From assembly GCA_023664445.1 (NCBI GenBank), contig JAMPFN010000005.1:1-64000 (forward strand): a stretch of 64,000 nt of DNA. Reading direction: 5' to 3'. Below are positions 43,675-51,610 of the stretch, piece after piece. How positions within the stretch are numbered: position 1 is the stretch's first letter; each line of letters starts with the position of its first letter. Position numbers and translations under genes: made by a program. The DNA is from Clostridium sp. (GTDB lineage: Bacteria; Bacillota; Clostridia; Oscillospirales; Ruminococcaceae). Below the pieces are notes generated by a model, which worked only from the letters and a program-made list of their open reading frames with translations, was not told the origin of the DNA and did not search any database.

Positions 43675-44523
43675 TTATTTCCCTCTCAGAATTTCACTTT
43701 CTATCTGCATTTTTATACCATCATCAAGACTAATAAAACTGTAATTTCCCATTTCATTTATAAGCCTGCTGTTTGAACCGGTATACTCATGATTAAAGCC
43801 GTCTTCAAGTATTACTACAGGCTGTTCGGAATTCATTATTTTTTTAACTTTATTTGCTATTTCCGAAAGATAAAAATGACAATCGGCAGTTGCATTATAC
43901 ATAAAATGCCGAAGTGTATTTTGCCCCATCCATATCATTATTTTTGCAAGATCATAAACATGAATATAATTAAACCTGCAATCGCGTCTTATAGTTATAG
44001 GTTTATTACTCATACAGCATTGTATACAGTGAGTAATAAATTTTGAACTATGATCCCCGGGTCCATAACAGCCAAAAACACATAAGTTATGTATATTTTT
44101 GCTTTTGCAGGATACATGATTAATTATATATTTTGCAAATCCGTAGGAATCCTTTGGTATGGAACGAAAACATTCTGTTTCGCTGATATTTGAAATATCC
44201 ATAGTTTTATCATATTCAGCCCCTGAACCCAGATATATCATTTTGCCATACATATCCCTGCATTCGTATAGATTCATAAATATTCTTAATGAATCCTCAA
44301 ACATGTTTTCTTGAATATCAGCTGCATTTTTTACAGGATTGGGATTTGCACAATGAAATAATATATCGATATTGTTATTTCTTATATATGATCTGACAGA
44401 ATCGCTGTCCTTTAAATCAAGCTCATTTCTCAAGGGCGATAACAATTCATATTCTTCTTCTAAAATACTCTTAATATTTCTTCCTATAAAACCGCTTACC
44501 CCTGTAAGTAATGCTCTTTTCAT
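43675..44523 (-). CDS. NAD-dependent sugar epimerase/reductase (SDR)
   Basis: 282 residues, extended SDR: TGVSGFIGRNI nucleotide motif, IDILFHCANPNPVKNA, catalytic Y-x3-K in SYGFAKYIINH, and FGCYGPGDHSSKFI. It is flanked by the acetyltransferase and the ThDP enzyme, so the likely job is reduction of the CDP-linked 4-keto or branched keto sugar (the YerF-like or tyvelose/abequose-type reductase step). Substrate is inferred. Confidence 0.85.
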   Translation of the reverse strand: MKRALLTGVSGFIGRNIKSILEEEYELLSPLRNELDLKDSDSVRSYIRNNNIDILFHCANPNPVKNAADIQENMFEDSLRIFMNLYECRDMYGKMIYLGSGAEYDKTMDISNISETECFRSIPKDSYGFAKYIINHVSCKSKNIHNLCVFGCYGPGDHSSKFITHCIQCCMSNKPITIRRDCRFNYIHVYDLAKIMIWMGQNTLRHFMYNATADCHFYLSEIANKVKKIMNSEQPVVILEDGFNHEYTGSNSRLINEMGNYSFISLDDGIKMQIESEILRGK

Positions 44524-44539
44524 TTATAACTCCAAATCA

Positions 44540-45232
44540 TTATATTTTTACATTAAAATATTGCTGCGCCTTACATTGCTCTTTTTTTCGAGTTGATATT
44601 TCGCAGAATTTTCCGTTTTTTCCTTGCGTAACTACTGAATTATCAGGAATTTCCCGTTGATAAATCATTGTATTTACTCCTATTGAAACATAGTTTCCAA
44701 TAGGTTGATTTCCTATAATTTGAGCGTTAGCGGCAAGAAAAAGCCCCCTGCCTAAAACAGGTGCAGGATCGCCGTTGTCATATGATGAAGTGTTTACCGT
44801 TACACCCTGTGACACAAATAAATAATCACCGTAAACAGCATTCCCCAAAACAGTTCCCAAAGGATGAGATAATACAAAATGATCTGTCATATTATTTTTA
44901 TATGAAATAAAAATAGAATGCAAAGTTTTATTTAAATATAATAATTTATCACAAAGTACAGCATTCTGAGAATATCTCCACAATGAATTACTTAGAAAAT
45001 ACAAAAAAGAGGCATATTGATCTCCATGAAGATGAGAAAACATAGTATTCCCGTTTTTATCATTATAACCTTTAACGGCAATTACCCTAAAGCATTCTTC
45101 CGTACGTTCAAGCGCCGTATCAAAAGCTGCCTTTACATCATTTCCGCAAAAGTCATATTTATCAGGAAAAAAATGATTTAACTGCGTTCTTACAAATTCC
45201 AGTAATTCATCTGCGCTAAGTGATATTATCAT
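44540..45232 (-). CDS. Serine-acetyltransferase-like sugar acyltransferase
   Basis: 230 residues. An N-terminal helical region (about 1-115) with HLHGDQYASFLYFLSNSLWRY, then a left-handed beta helix (GTVLGNAVYGDYLFVSQGVTVNTSS...GRGLFLAANAQIIGNQPIGNYVSIGVNTMI). The helical-plus-hexapeptide layout resembles serine acetyltransferases used in surface-glycan clusters. Its place between rfbH and the reductase suggests it acetylates the dideoxy sugar or its product. Not the cysteine-biosynthesis enzyme judging by context. Confidence 0.82.
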   Translation of the reverse strand: MIISLSADELLEFVRTQLNHFFPDKYDFCGNDVKAAFDTALERTEECFRVIAVKGYNDKNGNTMFSHLHGDQYASFLYFLSNSLWRYSQNAVLCDKLLYLNKTLHSIFISYKNNMTDHFVLSHPLGTVLGNAVYGDYLFVSQGVTVNTSSYDNGDPAPVLGRGLFLAANAQIIGNQPIGNYVSIGVNTMIYQREIPDNSVVTQGKNGKFCEISTRKKEQCKAQQYFNVKI

Positions 45233-45250
45233 TTTGCCGCTCCTTAAAGA

Positions 45251-46591
45251 CTACTTTACAGCTTCGGTTATAACCTCTGCCATATAATCGATCATTTGGT
45301 CTGTCATTCCCGGATATACTCCTACCCAGAAAGAATTATTCATTATAAAATCAGTATTTTCCAAAGAACCCGAAACGCGGTATTCGTCCGTATTTCTAAT
45401 ATTATCAAAGCAAGGCTGTTTTACGATATTTCCGCTAAACAACAGTCTTGTCTGAACGTTTTTGTTTTCAATATATCTTGTGATTTTATTTCGATCAAGA
45501 CCGTTATCGGGTCTGACTGAAATCAAAAATCCAAACCATGAGGGACGGCTGTTTTCAGCAGGCTCCGGCAAAATCAGTTTGTCAGAACAAGATTTTAAGC
45601 AATTATGTAATCTTTCCCAATTGTGACGTCTTTTTTCTATAAACGACGGAAACTTTTTCAGCTGTTCACAGCCTATGGCAGCCTGCATGTCCGTTACTTT
45701 AAGATTATATCCCAAATGGCTGTATACATATTTATGGTCATACCCGTCGGGCAATTCTCCGTAATGTCCGTCAAATCTATGACCGCAAATGTTATCATGA
45801 CCGGAGGGACATACACAGTCGCGACCCCAGTCACGAAAACTTTTTATTATTTTATCCAACAACGGATTATCGGTATATACGCATCCGCCCTCTCCCATCG
45901 TTATATGATGAGGGGGATAAAAGCTTGATGTTCCGATATCTCCCCATGTACCCGTATATTTTGTAACACCATTGATAGTATACTCGCTTCCCAATGCATC
46001 GCAGTTATCTTCAATAAGCCAAAGCTCATGTTTATTACAAAAATCTTTAACTGCCTCGATATCAAAAGGATTACCTAGCGTATGAGCTATCATTACAGCT
46101 TTGGTTTTATCGCTTAATGCATCGTCAAGCTTTTTTACATCTATATTATACTGCGGAACAGTAACATCAACAAAAACAGGTACGGCGCCGTATTGAAGGA
46201 TCGGCGTTATAGTTGTAGGAAATCCGCAAGAAACGGTTATTACTTCATCGCCTCTTTTGATCTGACGGTTTCCAAGCTTCGGAGATGTCAGAGCCATAAA
46301 TGCAATCAGGTTTGCGGAGGATCCGCTGTTTACCAAATTTGCATATTTTACTCCTATCCAATCGGCAAAATCCTGTTCAAACTGTTTTGAAAATCTTCCT
46401 GTTGTAAGCCAGAAATCAAGCGCCGAATCTGTAAGAGCGCACATTTCCTTTTCATCAAATACTCTTGACGCATAGGAAATACGATCTCCCGGTTCAAATT
46501 GTTTTATTTCCGACTTGAAATCTTTATAATAATCAGAAACCATTTCTTTTATCTGTTCACGTGCTTCCTGTTCGCTTTTCCATTTCGGCAT
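45251..46591 (-). CDS. rfbH: CDP-6-deoxy-4-hexulose 3-dehydrase RfbH (DdhC/E1)
   Basis: 446 residues, PMP-dependent DegT-family dehydrase removing the 3-hydroxyl of CDP-4-keto-6-deoxyglucose. The usual PLP lysine is replaced by histidine (FYPPHHITMGEGG), and an iron-sulfur cluster motif is present: C in EDNCDALGS, then C-V-C-P-S-G-H-D-N-I-C (spacing C-x61-C-x-C-x7-C; Yersinia has x57 by my recollection). The reductase partner DdhD/E3 is not in the window, so electrons must come from another protein. It starts 3 bp after rfbG. Confidence 0.95.
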   Translation of the reverse strand: MPKWKSEQEAREQIKEMVSDYYKDFKSEIKQFEPGDRISYASRVFDEKEMCALTDSALDFWLTTGRFSKQFEQDFADWIGVKYANLVNSGSSANLIAFMALTSPKLGNRQIKRGDEVITVSCGFPTTITPILQYGAVPVFVDVTVPQYNIDVKKLDDALSDKTKAVMIAHTLGNPFDIEAVKDFCNKHELWLIEDNCDALGSEYTINGVTKYTGTWGDIGTSSFYPPHHITMGEGGCVYTDNPLLDKIIKSFRDWGRDCVCPSGHDNICGHRFDGHYGELPDGYDHKYVYSHLGYNLKVTDMQAAIGCEQLKKFPSFIEKRRHNWERLHNCLKSCSDKLILPEPAENSRPSWFGFLISVRPDNGLDRNKITRYIENKNVQTRLLFSGNIVKQPCFDNIRNTDEYRVSGSLENTDFIMNNSFWVGVYPGMTDQMIDYMAEVITEAVK

Positions 46592-46594
46592 ATA

Positions 46595-47650
46595 TTATTC
46601 CTCCATATATTCTTTGATTTCTCTGTCCATTTCTTCGGGAATATCTGCTGAATCTGAAAGCTTTTTGCTAAAACGGCATATCATTTTAACGCTTTGCTCA
46701 ATATTCCATACAGGTTTCCAGTCAAAAACTTTTTTAAGCTTGCTACAGTCCAGCTTCAAAAAATTCGCTTCATGAGGAGCGTTCTTTTCGGTAACTATTT
46801 CAAATCCTATGTTTTCTCCCCAATGGCTGCAAAACAGCTTTACAAGCTCCTCGACCGTAATACAGTCATTTTCATCGGGTCCGATATTATAAGAATCTGC
46901 ATACTTTATATTTTCATATTGCTTCTGAGCTATCATAAGATAAACCGCCAAAGGTTCTATTACATGCTGAAACGGTCTTATAGCAAAAGGGTTTCTAACG
47001 ATTATTTTTTTATTGTTCAGCGCAGAACGAACGCAATCGGGAATTATTCTGTCCTCCGCAAAATCGCCGCCGCCAATAACATTGCCTGCACGAGCAGTCG
47101 ACAAGGCGATACCTCCGGGTTTAAAAAAGCATCTGTTATAACTGTGCGTTACAAGTTCCGAACAGCTTTTACTGTTTGAATAAGGATCATAACCATCAAG
47201 AAAATCGCTTTCACAATACCCTTCTGACTGCTCGTTGTTTCTATAAACCTTATCGGTAGTAATATTAACAACACTTCTAACGGTATTACATTTTAAAGCG
47301 CATTCAAGTATATTAACCGTTCCCATTACGTTGGTTTCATATGTATAAGCGGGGCTTGCATAACTTTTTCTGACAATAGGCTGTGCTGCCAGATGAAAAA
47401 CAATTTCCGGCTTTGCCTTTTCCAAAGAATCTCTAAGGCTTTCCCTGTTTCTTATATCCCCGATCATACTGTTAATATTATTTTTGATATCAGCAATATC
47501 AAAAAGATTCAAAGGATTTTCCGGTTCTAAAGCATACCCTGTCACATTTGCTCCCGCATTAATAAGCATTCGGCAAAGCCATGAGCCTTTAAAGCCGGTA
47601 TGTCCCGTTACAAATACATTTTTTCCATTATAAAAATCAAAATTTTTCAT
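46595..47650 (-). CDS. rfbG: CDP-glucose 4,6-dehydratase RfbG
   Basis: 351 residues, extended SDR. NAD motif VTGHTGFKGSWL, FHLAAQPIVRKSY, catalytic YDPYSNSKSCSE (Y-x3-K), and NVIGGGDFAEDRIIPD are diagnostic for RfbG. Converts CDP-glucose to CDP-4-keto-6-deoxyglucose. ATG 47650 is 4 bp after the rfbF stop. The longer upstream frame is rejected because it overlaps rfbF in a different frame. Confidence 0.95.
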   Translation of the reverse strand: MKNFDFYNGKNVFVTGHTGFKGSWLCRMLINAGANVTGYALEPENPLNLFDIADIKNNINSMIGDIRNRESLRDSLEKAKPEIVFHLAAQPIVRKSYASPAYTYETNVMGTVNILECALKCNTVRSVVNITTDKVYRNNEQSEGYCESDFLDGYDPYSNSKSCSELVTHSYNRCFFKPGGIALSTARAGNVIGGGDFAEDRIIPDCVRSALNNKKIIVRNPFAIRPFQHVIEPLAVYLMIAQKQYENIKYADSYNIGPDENDCITVEELVKLFCSHWGENIGFEIVTEKNAPHEANFLKLDCSKLKKVFDWKPVWNIEQSVKMICRFSKKLSDSADIPEEMDREIKEYMEE

Positions 47651-47654
47651 CAGT

Positions 47655-48431
47655 CTACCAAACCTTCCAAGGCGCTTTATTTCGTGCCAAGTAACTTTCA
47701 AGAATAGATTTTTCACGCTGTGTATCCATACATTGCCAAAATCCATTGTGTATATAAGACATTAACTGATTATTTTCCACCAACATCTGAAACGGTCTTT
47801 GTTCAAAAACGGTATGGTCGTCTTCAAGATAATCAAATATATCCGGCTTAAGCACCATATAACCGGCATTAATCATAGCGCCGTCTGCCAAACTTTTTTC
47901 ACGGAACGAACGGACCGAATAATCCTCTCCGATATCAAGCACTCCTTTTTGCTGTTTCTGTACCACGGAGGTAATAGTAGCGATTTTTCCATGCGAGCTA
48001 TGAAACTTTACCAATTCGGAAATATTAACGTCGCAAAGTCCATCGCCATATGTCATCATAAAATCCTCGTCTCCGACATATTTTTGTATTCGCTTGATCC
48101 TCCCGCCTGTCATAGTATCCAATCCGGTATCTATAACCGTAACCTTCCAGGGCTCGCAGTTGTTATCATGAACAATCATTTCATTTTTCCCGTTTGTATA
48201 ATCATAAGTAATATCGCTGCTGATTATAAAATAATCGGCAAACCATTTTTTTATAATATGCTGTTTATATCCTGCACAAACAATAAATTCATTAAAACCA
48301 TAATAAGAATAACACTTCATTATATGCCAGAGTATAGGCATACCGCCTAATTCTATCATTGGCTTGGGCTTATATTGAGATTCTTCGGATATTCTTGTAC
48401 CGTAACCGCCCGCTAATAATACGACTTTCAT
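47655..48431 (-). CDS. rfbF: Glucose-1-phosphate cytidylyltransferase RfbF
   Basis: 258 residues. VVLLAGGYGTRISEESQYKPKPMIELGG, DFMMTYGDGLCDVNISELVKFH and FEQRPFQMLVENNQLMSYIHNGFWQCMDT are signature segments. First committed enzyme of the CDP-3,6-dideoxyhexose route and first gene of the glycan operon. AAAGG lies 7 nt before ATG 48431. The promoter should lie in the AT-rich 48440-48530 stretch. Confidence 0.95.
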   Translation of the reverse strand: MKVVLLAGGYGTRISEESQYKPKPMIELGGMPILWHIMKCYSYYGFNEFIVCAGYKQHIIKKWFADYFIISSDITYDYTNGKNEMIVHDNNCEPWKVTVIDTGLDTMTGGRIKRIQKYVGDEDFMMTYGDGLCDVNISELVKFHSSHGKIATITSVVQKQQKGVLDIGEDYSVRSFREKSLADGAMINAGYMVLKPDIFDYLEDDHTVFEQRPFQMLVENNQLMSYIHNGFWQCMDTQREKSILESYLARNKAPWKVW

Positions 48432-48529
48432 TTTTTTGCCTTTCAATTTATTTATACTAATTAATTTAATGGTCAAAACAAAGAGTATATCTAAAAATAA
48501 TACTTACAATTATTATATCGACACTTTTT

Positions 48530-48700
48530 TTAATAAATCAAGGTTATATAAAAAATTAATGCAAAGCAAATCTTTTCCAATTCATCAAGAGAGTGCGAGT
48601 TCAGCTTATTGGTTTTTACATAAAGTTCCAAAATACAGGTACGAATATAGCGATTTACCTTTTCTCGGCTGATTTCCTGACGATTACAAAATGTTCGCAT
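48530..48700 (-). CDS. Possible 56-residue small protein upstream of rfbF
   Basis: ATG 48700 opens a frame with charged, helix-forming composition (NRQEISREKVNRYIR, NSHSLDELEKICFALIFY). It has no clear ribosome binding site, so it may be the degraded 3' end of an older gene; another fragment reading LTREYLQKLESSFPNKATLK lies on the same strand near 48776-48850. I do not recognise the family. Confidence 0.25.
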   Translation of the reverse strand: MRTFCNRQEISREKVNRYIRTCILELYVKTNKLNSHSLDELEKICFALIFYITLIY

Positions 48701-49218
48701 AAAACAAGCGGATCATTACCAAAAATTCAAATGCGCCAAATTAACATACGCTAACAGATCCGTTTATTTTAAGGTAGCTTTGTTTGGAAAAGAGGATTCA
48801 AGTTTTTGAAGATATTCACGCGTCAGGTAACGATATATGGTAAGTTATTCCATGTTTCTTTATCAAATCGTATGTAGTATTTAAAATTTCAAACGCATAT
48901 CATCACGTTTTTGCGGCGTGTTTTTAGGCGGCGTATTCAAAATCCTTTATACTTATTATTCATTGCGACTGTTTTTCAAAAACGGTCGCAATTGTGAATT
49001 TTAAAAAGAATAATATTCGAGTGATCTTTGCTATATCAAGCCTTTCGAGCTTTTAAAATTTTGTGCAAAACGACCAAAAAAAAAAAACGCCTTATTAAAA
49101 GGCTTTAATATATATATTATATCCCGATATATTATATAGATCGCCATTTTTCCCGACATCAAGGCGGCAGCCGAAAAATACGGCAAATATACAGTACATA
49201 ACAAAAGGAGTATAATCT
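48701..49218. other. 518-bp intergenic stretch with hairpins
   Basis: No convincing gene. It holds a protein-like fragment on the minus strand (see the small ORF entry), the near-perfect 31-bp palindrome ATTGCGACTGTTTTT-C-AAAAACGGTCGCAAT (48962-48992), and GCCTT-ATTAA-AAGGC followed on the minus strand by a run of about 12 T (49078-49106), a good minus-strand terminator with no obvious gene before it. The promoter for the 49219 gene should lie at about 49120-49180. Confidence 0.5.
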
Positions 49219-49818
49219 ATGGATATCAGAGTTAATAATTCGATGCGGTCTTTTTCAACCAAAAATGATACCGCAAAACGTCCTGACGGTTATAAGAATG
49301 ACCTTGAAGCGTTTCTTGCAGGACACCGTAAAAACAGTTACGGCGATTCTGTTTCACATAAGCTGCTTGACGAAATTTTTGCAGACGAAAAAATCACATC
49401 TATCCTAAACGGTAAGTCTGATACGGTCAAAAGTTCAGGTCAGGACAGCATAGAAATATCCCCTGAATATAAATTATGGTTAGAGGAAAATAGTAAACAG
49501 TCTCAGGAAACAGCCGAAAATATACCGGAAACCTCCGAACGTGAGGGCGGTAAGGTTGCCGTAAATGTGGGAAAGCGTATGCGCCAGATAGCCGCCGCTG
49601 CCGACCGCAGCCAGTTGCAGCAGGTCATGGAAATGCTGAAAGTCGATATGGCAGACTGCAAAGCGGGTCTTGAAAAGGGCTGGTGCGACGAAGCTGAAAT
49701 AGCCAAAGTAGAATCGCTTATCGCAAGAGTAAAAGAAAAGATGAGCCAAGTCCCGAAAGAATCCGATAATGAAAATACGGGCGGTATGGACGCTTTCGCT
49801 ATGGCTTCGCTCATGTAA
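49219..49818 (+). CDS. Unknown protein sharing an N-terminal motif with its neighbour
   Basis: 199 residues, no signal peptide or membrane helix. It starts MDIRVNNSMRSFSTKNDT; the neighbour starts MKIKTNNYVNSFNNSADK, giving a shared M-x-I-[RK]-x-NN-x3-SF pattern. A linker rich in Ser, Glu and Gln follows, then a helical C-terminal part (GKRMRQIAAAADRSQLQQVMEMLKVDMADCKAGLEKG) with coiled-coil character. AAAGGAG precedes ATG 49219. The shared leader could be a targeting signal for a non-Sec export route such as the flagellar apparatus; speculative. No family recognised. Confidence 0.75.
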   Translation: MDIRVNNSMRSFSTKNDTAKRPDGYKNDLEAFLAGHRKNSYGDSVSHKLLDEIFADEKITSILNGKSDTVKSSGQDSIEISPEYKLWLEENSKQSQETAENIPETSEREGGKVAVNVGKRMRQIAAAADRSQLQQVMEMLKVDMADCKAGLEKGWCDEAEIAKVESLIARVKEKMSQVPKESDNENTGGMDAFAMASLM

Positions 49819-49843
49819 AAAATTCATCGAGGAGCATACAATT

Positions 49844-50545
49844 ATGAAAATTAAAACAAATAACTATGTAAATTCATTTAATAATTCTGCCGATAAATCC
49901 TTGCCGCAAGCGTCAAATAAGGAGAACAATAAATCAGAAACAAAGCCCGCAAGCAATAGAACTGATACTATAACTATATCGGTTGCAGGAAAGGAATTTA
50001 CGGCACGGAAAAAGGAATCGGATTCGGAAATGTTTGCAGCAGAGATTGATGATCTTGATTCATTCAGAAGTGCGCTGAAGTCAATGAGCAATCTTGAGGT
50101 AAATTGGAACGCTGTGGTTGACCCGTATGGAACATTTGCAGGTGCGGCACGGGTGGAGGCAATTTATAATCTGTATCAAGACCCAAATGCTCCCAAAAAT
50201 ATAGAGGATAGGGATAAACTTGCCGACCAATATGTGCAGAACAGAATAAACAGCCTTATCGAAAAGAAAAAAGCTTATATTGCCTCCCAGCCTGAGAATT
50301 ACATGGCAAGTGAAGCGGAAGAATATAAAATCGCTTATGACGCATATCATTCGGAAAACGGCAGCAGCCTTATCGCGAATATGGCCGGCGATACAAAAAA
50401 AGCCTATAACATATATAAAAGCATTTTAGACGGAGATAAAGCCTCGCTTGATGATCAGGAATTTCTTATGCTGTACAACAATACTATGTATCGCGGTGCA
50501 AAAGGAGAATACTACCAAAAACCGGAAGAAATGCATAACAAATAA
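49844..50545 (+). CDS. Unknown protein with the same N-terminal motif
   Basis: 233 residues, soluble. After the NN...SF leader comes a Lys/Ser/Asn-rich linker (to about residue 40), a short beta segment (TITISVAGKEFTARKK), then a helical domain with VDPYGTFAGAARVEAIYNLYQDPNAP and a long Tyr/Asn-rich tail. GAGGAG precedes ATG 49844, 25 bp after the previous gene, so both are in one transcript ended by the hairpin at 50773. The stop codon overlaps the left arm of a repeat element, so the end of the gene may have been altered by it. No family recognised. Confidence 0.75.
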   Translation: MKIKTNNYVNSFNNSADKSLPQASNKENNKSETKPASNRTDTITISVAGKEFTARKKESDSEMFAAEIDDLDSFRSALKSMSNLEVNWNAVVDPYGTFAGAARVEAIYNLYQDPNAPKNIEDRDKLADQYVQNRINSLIEKKKAYIASQPENYMASEAEEYKIAYDAYHSENGSSLIANMAGDTKKAYNIYKSILDGDKASLDDQEFLMLYNNTMYRGAKGEYYQKPEEMHNK

Positions 50546-50755
50546 GAACTTGTACCGATAGGCTATTGCATATGTATTTTCGGCAAATTTTCATGATAAA
50601 CTGCGTTGATTTTCCTTGCCATACGTGGTCTCCCCGCTGGGGAGGTGTCACGAAGCAACAGAGGGGCTGACCGACAGACCAGTCAAAAAGTCGCCTTGTT
50701 TTCAGAAAAATTATGCTCAAAAATCCACACACAAATCCTATCGGTATAAATTCTT
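50544..50755. repeat. Hairpin-ended repeat, copy B
   Basis: AAGAACTTGTACCGATAGG (50544-50562) is inverted at 50737-50755 with one mismatch and one G-T pair. Interior GCGTTGATTTTCCTTGCCATAC (50603-50624) and ATGCTCAAAAATCC (50713-50726) match the interior of the copy at 31649-31809, although the terminal arms differ completely. An extra segment (50625-50700, with CTCCCCGCTGGGGAG) looks like a second repeat nested inside. Confidence 0.65.
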
Positions 50756-50772
50756 AAATTTTGACAAGTTAA

Positions 50773-50797
50773 CGCCGCACTTTCGTGCGGCGTTTTT
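50773..50797 (+). terminator. Terminator of the 49219-50545 unit
   Basis: CGCCGCAC-TTTC-GTGCGGCG (perfect 8-bp GC-rich stem) followed by TTTTT. It abuts the MazF-like stop on the other strand, so the two units converge here. Confidence 0.9.
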
Positions 50798-51140
50798 ACG
50801 ACAGTCCAAAGCTTATGGAAAGAGCGTTGTTGACCCTGTTCATATCCCCTATTTCAAGTTCTCCCATGCGCTCCTTAAGCCTTTTTTTGTCGATAGTCCT
50901 TATCTGCTCGAGCAGAACGACACTATCCTTCGCAAGGCCGCAGTCGGAAGCGTTAAGTTCAATATGTGTCGGGAGCTTTGCTTTTTCACGCTGACTTGTT
51001 ATCGCAGCCGCTATGACTGTCGGGCTGTGCCTGTTTCCAACATCGTTCTGGACTATAAGTACCGGTCTGATCCCGCCCTGTTCCGAACCGACAACGGGGC
51101 TTAGATCAGCATAATAGATTTCGCCTCTTTTTACTGACAT
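50796..51140 (-). CDS. PemK/MazF-family mRNA interferase
   Basis: 114 residues, CcdB/PemK barrel: [48 protein letters not shown] and [13 protein letters not shown] are classic for the MazF/NdoA group of Firmicutes, which cleave single-stranded mRNA at short sites. AGGAG lies 8 nt before ATG 51140. No antitoxin gene is immediately upstream: the next gene on the strand is spoVT, 470 bp away. The partner may be elsewhere or missing. Confidence 0.9.
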   Translation of the reverse strand: MSVKRGEIYYADLSPVVGSEQGGIRPVLIVQNDVGNRHSPTVIAAAITSQREKAKLPTHIELNASDCGLAKDSVVLLEQIRTIDKKRLKERMGELEIGDMNRVNNALSISFGLS

Positions 51141-51491
51141 GATATGCACTCCTAAGTCTGTTTTAGAAGCTGTTCTCACAGGAAAAGAGTACGGATTTTC
51201 GGACATGATTTTTCCGAGAACAACTTCTTTATACTTAAACGACAAAAATAATTTGACGTTTACTATATATGTAATTATGATTGACATTTTTATTTAATTT
51301 AATACATTCAAATTATAACAGAAAAGATTTTTTCTGCATTATGCCGTTTACAATATATTATATTCACAGGCAGTATTATTGTGAAATCGGAGGGCAGCAA
51401 CGCTAAGAGCCTGTGATTTCTTGATTATTTTTGTATAATATCACCCACGAAAATCGATTTTTGAGAGGTTTGTGCGCTATCCGACAGCCTC

Positions 51492-51520
51492 TTGACACGT
51501 TTTTACGATTATGATATCAT
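51492..51520 (+). promoter_or_regulatory. Isolated sigma-A promoter antisense to spoVT
   Basis: TTGACA (51492-51497), 17-bp spacer, TATCAT (51515-51520). Transcription would start near 51527 and meet the 51546 hairpin at once, giving a very short RNA, or run on as antisense to spoVT. No coding region lies ahead on the plus strand. Confidence 0.5.
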
Positions 51521-51545
51521 TATTTTGTAAGCATATAAATAAAAA

Positions 51546-51578
51546 GCCCGTTCTCACATATATGAGAACAGGCATTTT
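51546..51578 (-). terminator. Terminator of spoVT (possibly bidirectional)
   Basis: GCCCGTTCTCA and TGAGAACAGGC pair with one mismatch over a 6-nt loop. On the minus strand TTTTTATTTA follows; on the plus strand ATTTT follows. Confidence 0.8.
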
Positions 51579-51610
51579 ACAGTAACGGCATAAATGACAA
51601 TCGTTTTCAA

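Larger units (their letters stand above)
51141..51610. other. 470-bp intergenic region between spoVT and the MazF-like gene
   Basis: AT-rich, no gene seen on either strand. It carries the spoVT terminator (51546-51573), a strong plus-strand promoter (51492-51520) that points into that terminator, and AGAGCCTGTG at 51411, inverted at 52284-52297 on the far side of spoVT. A remnant of the hairpin-ended repeat family may be present. Confidence 0.5.

Noticed and set aside
47651-47746. Upstream extension of RfbG
   Set aside because: It overlaps the end of rfbF in another frame; ATG 47650 matches the family start.
49480-49827. Two overlapping minus-strand frames opposite the 49219 gene
   Set aside because: Their translations are Phe- and His-rich or Ser- and Ala-rich shadows without start signals; the plus-strand gene has a clear ribosome binding site.
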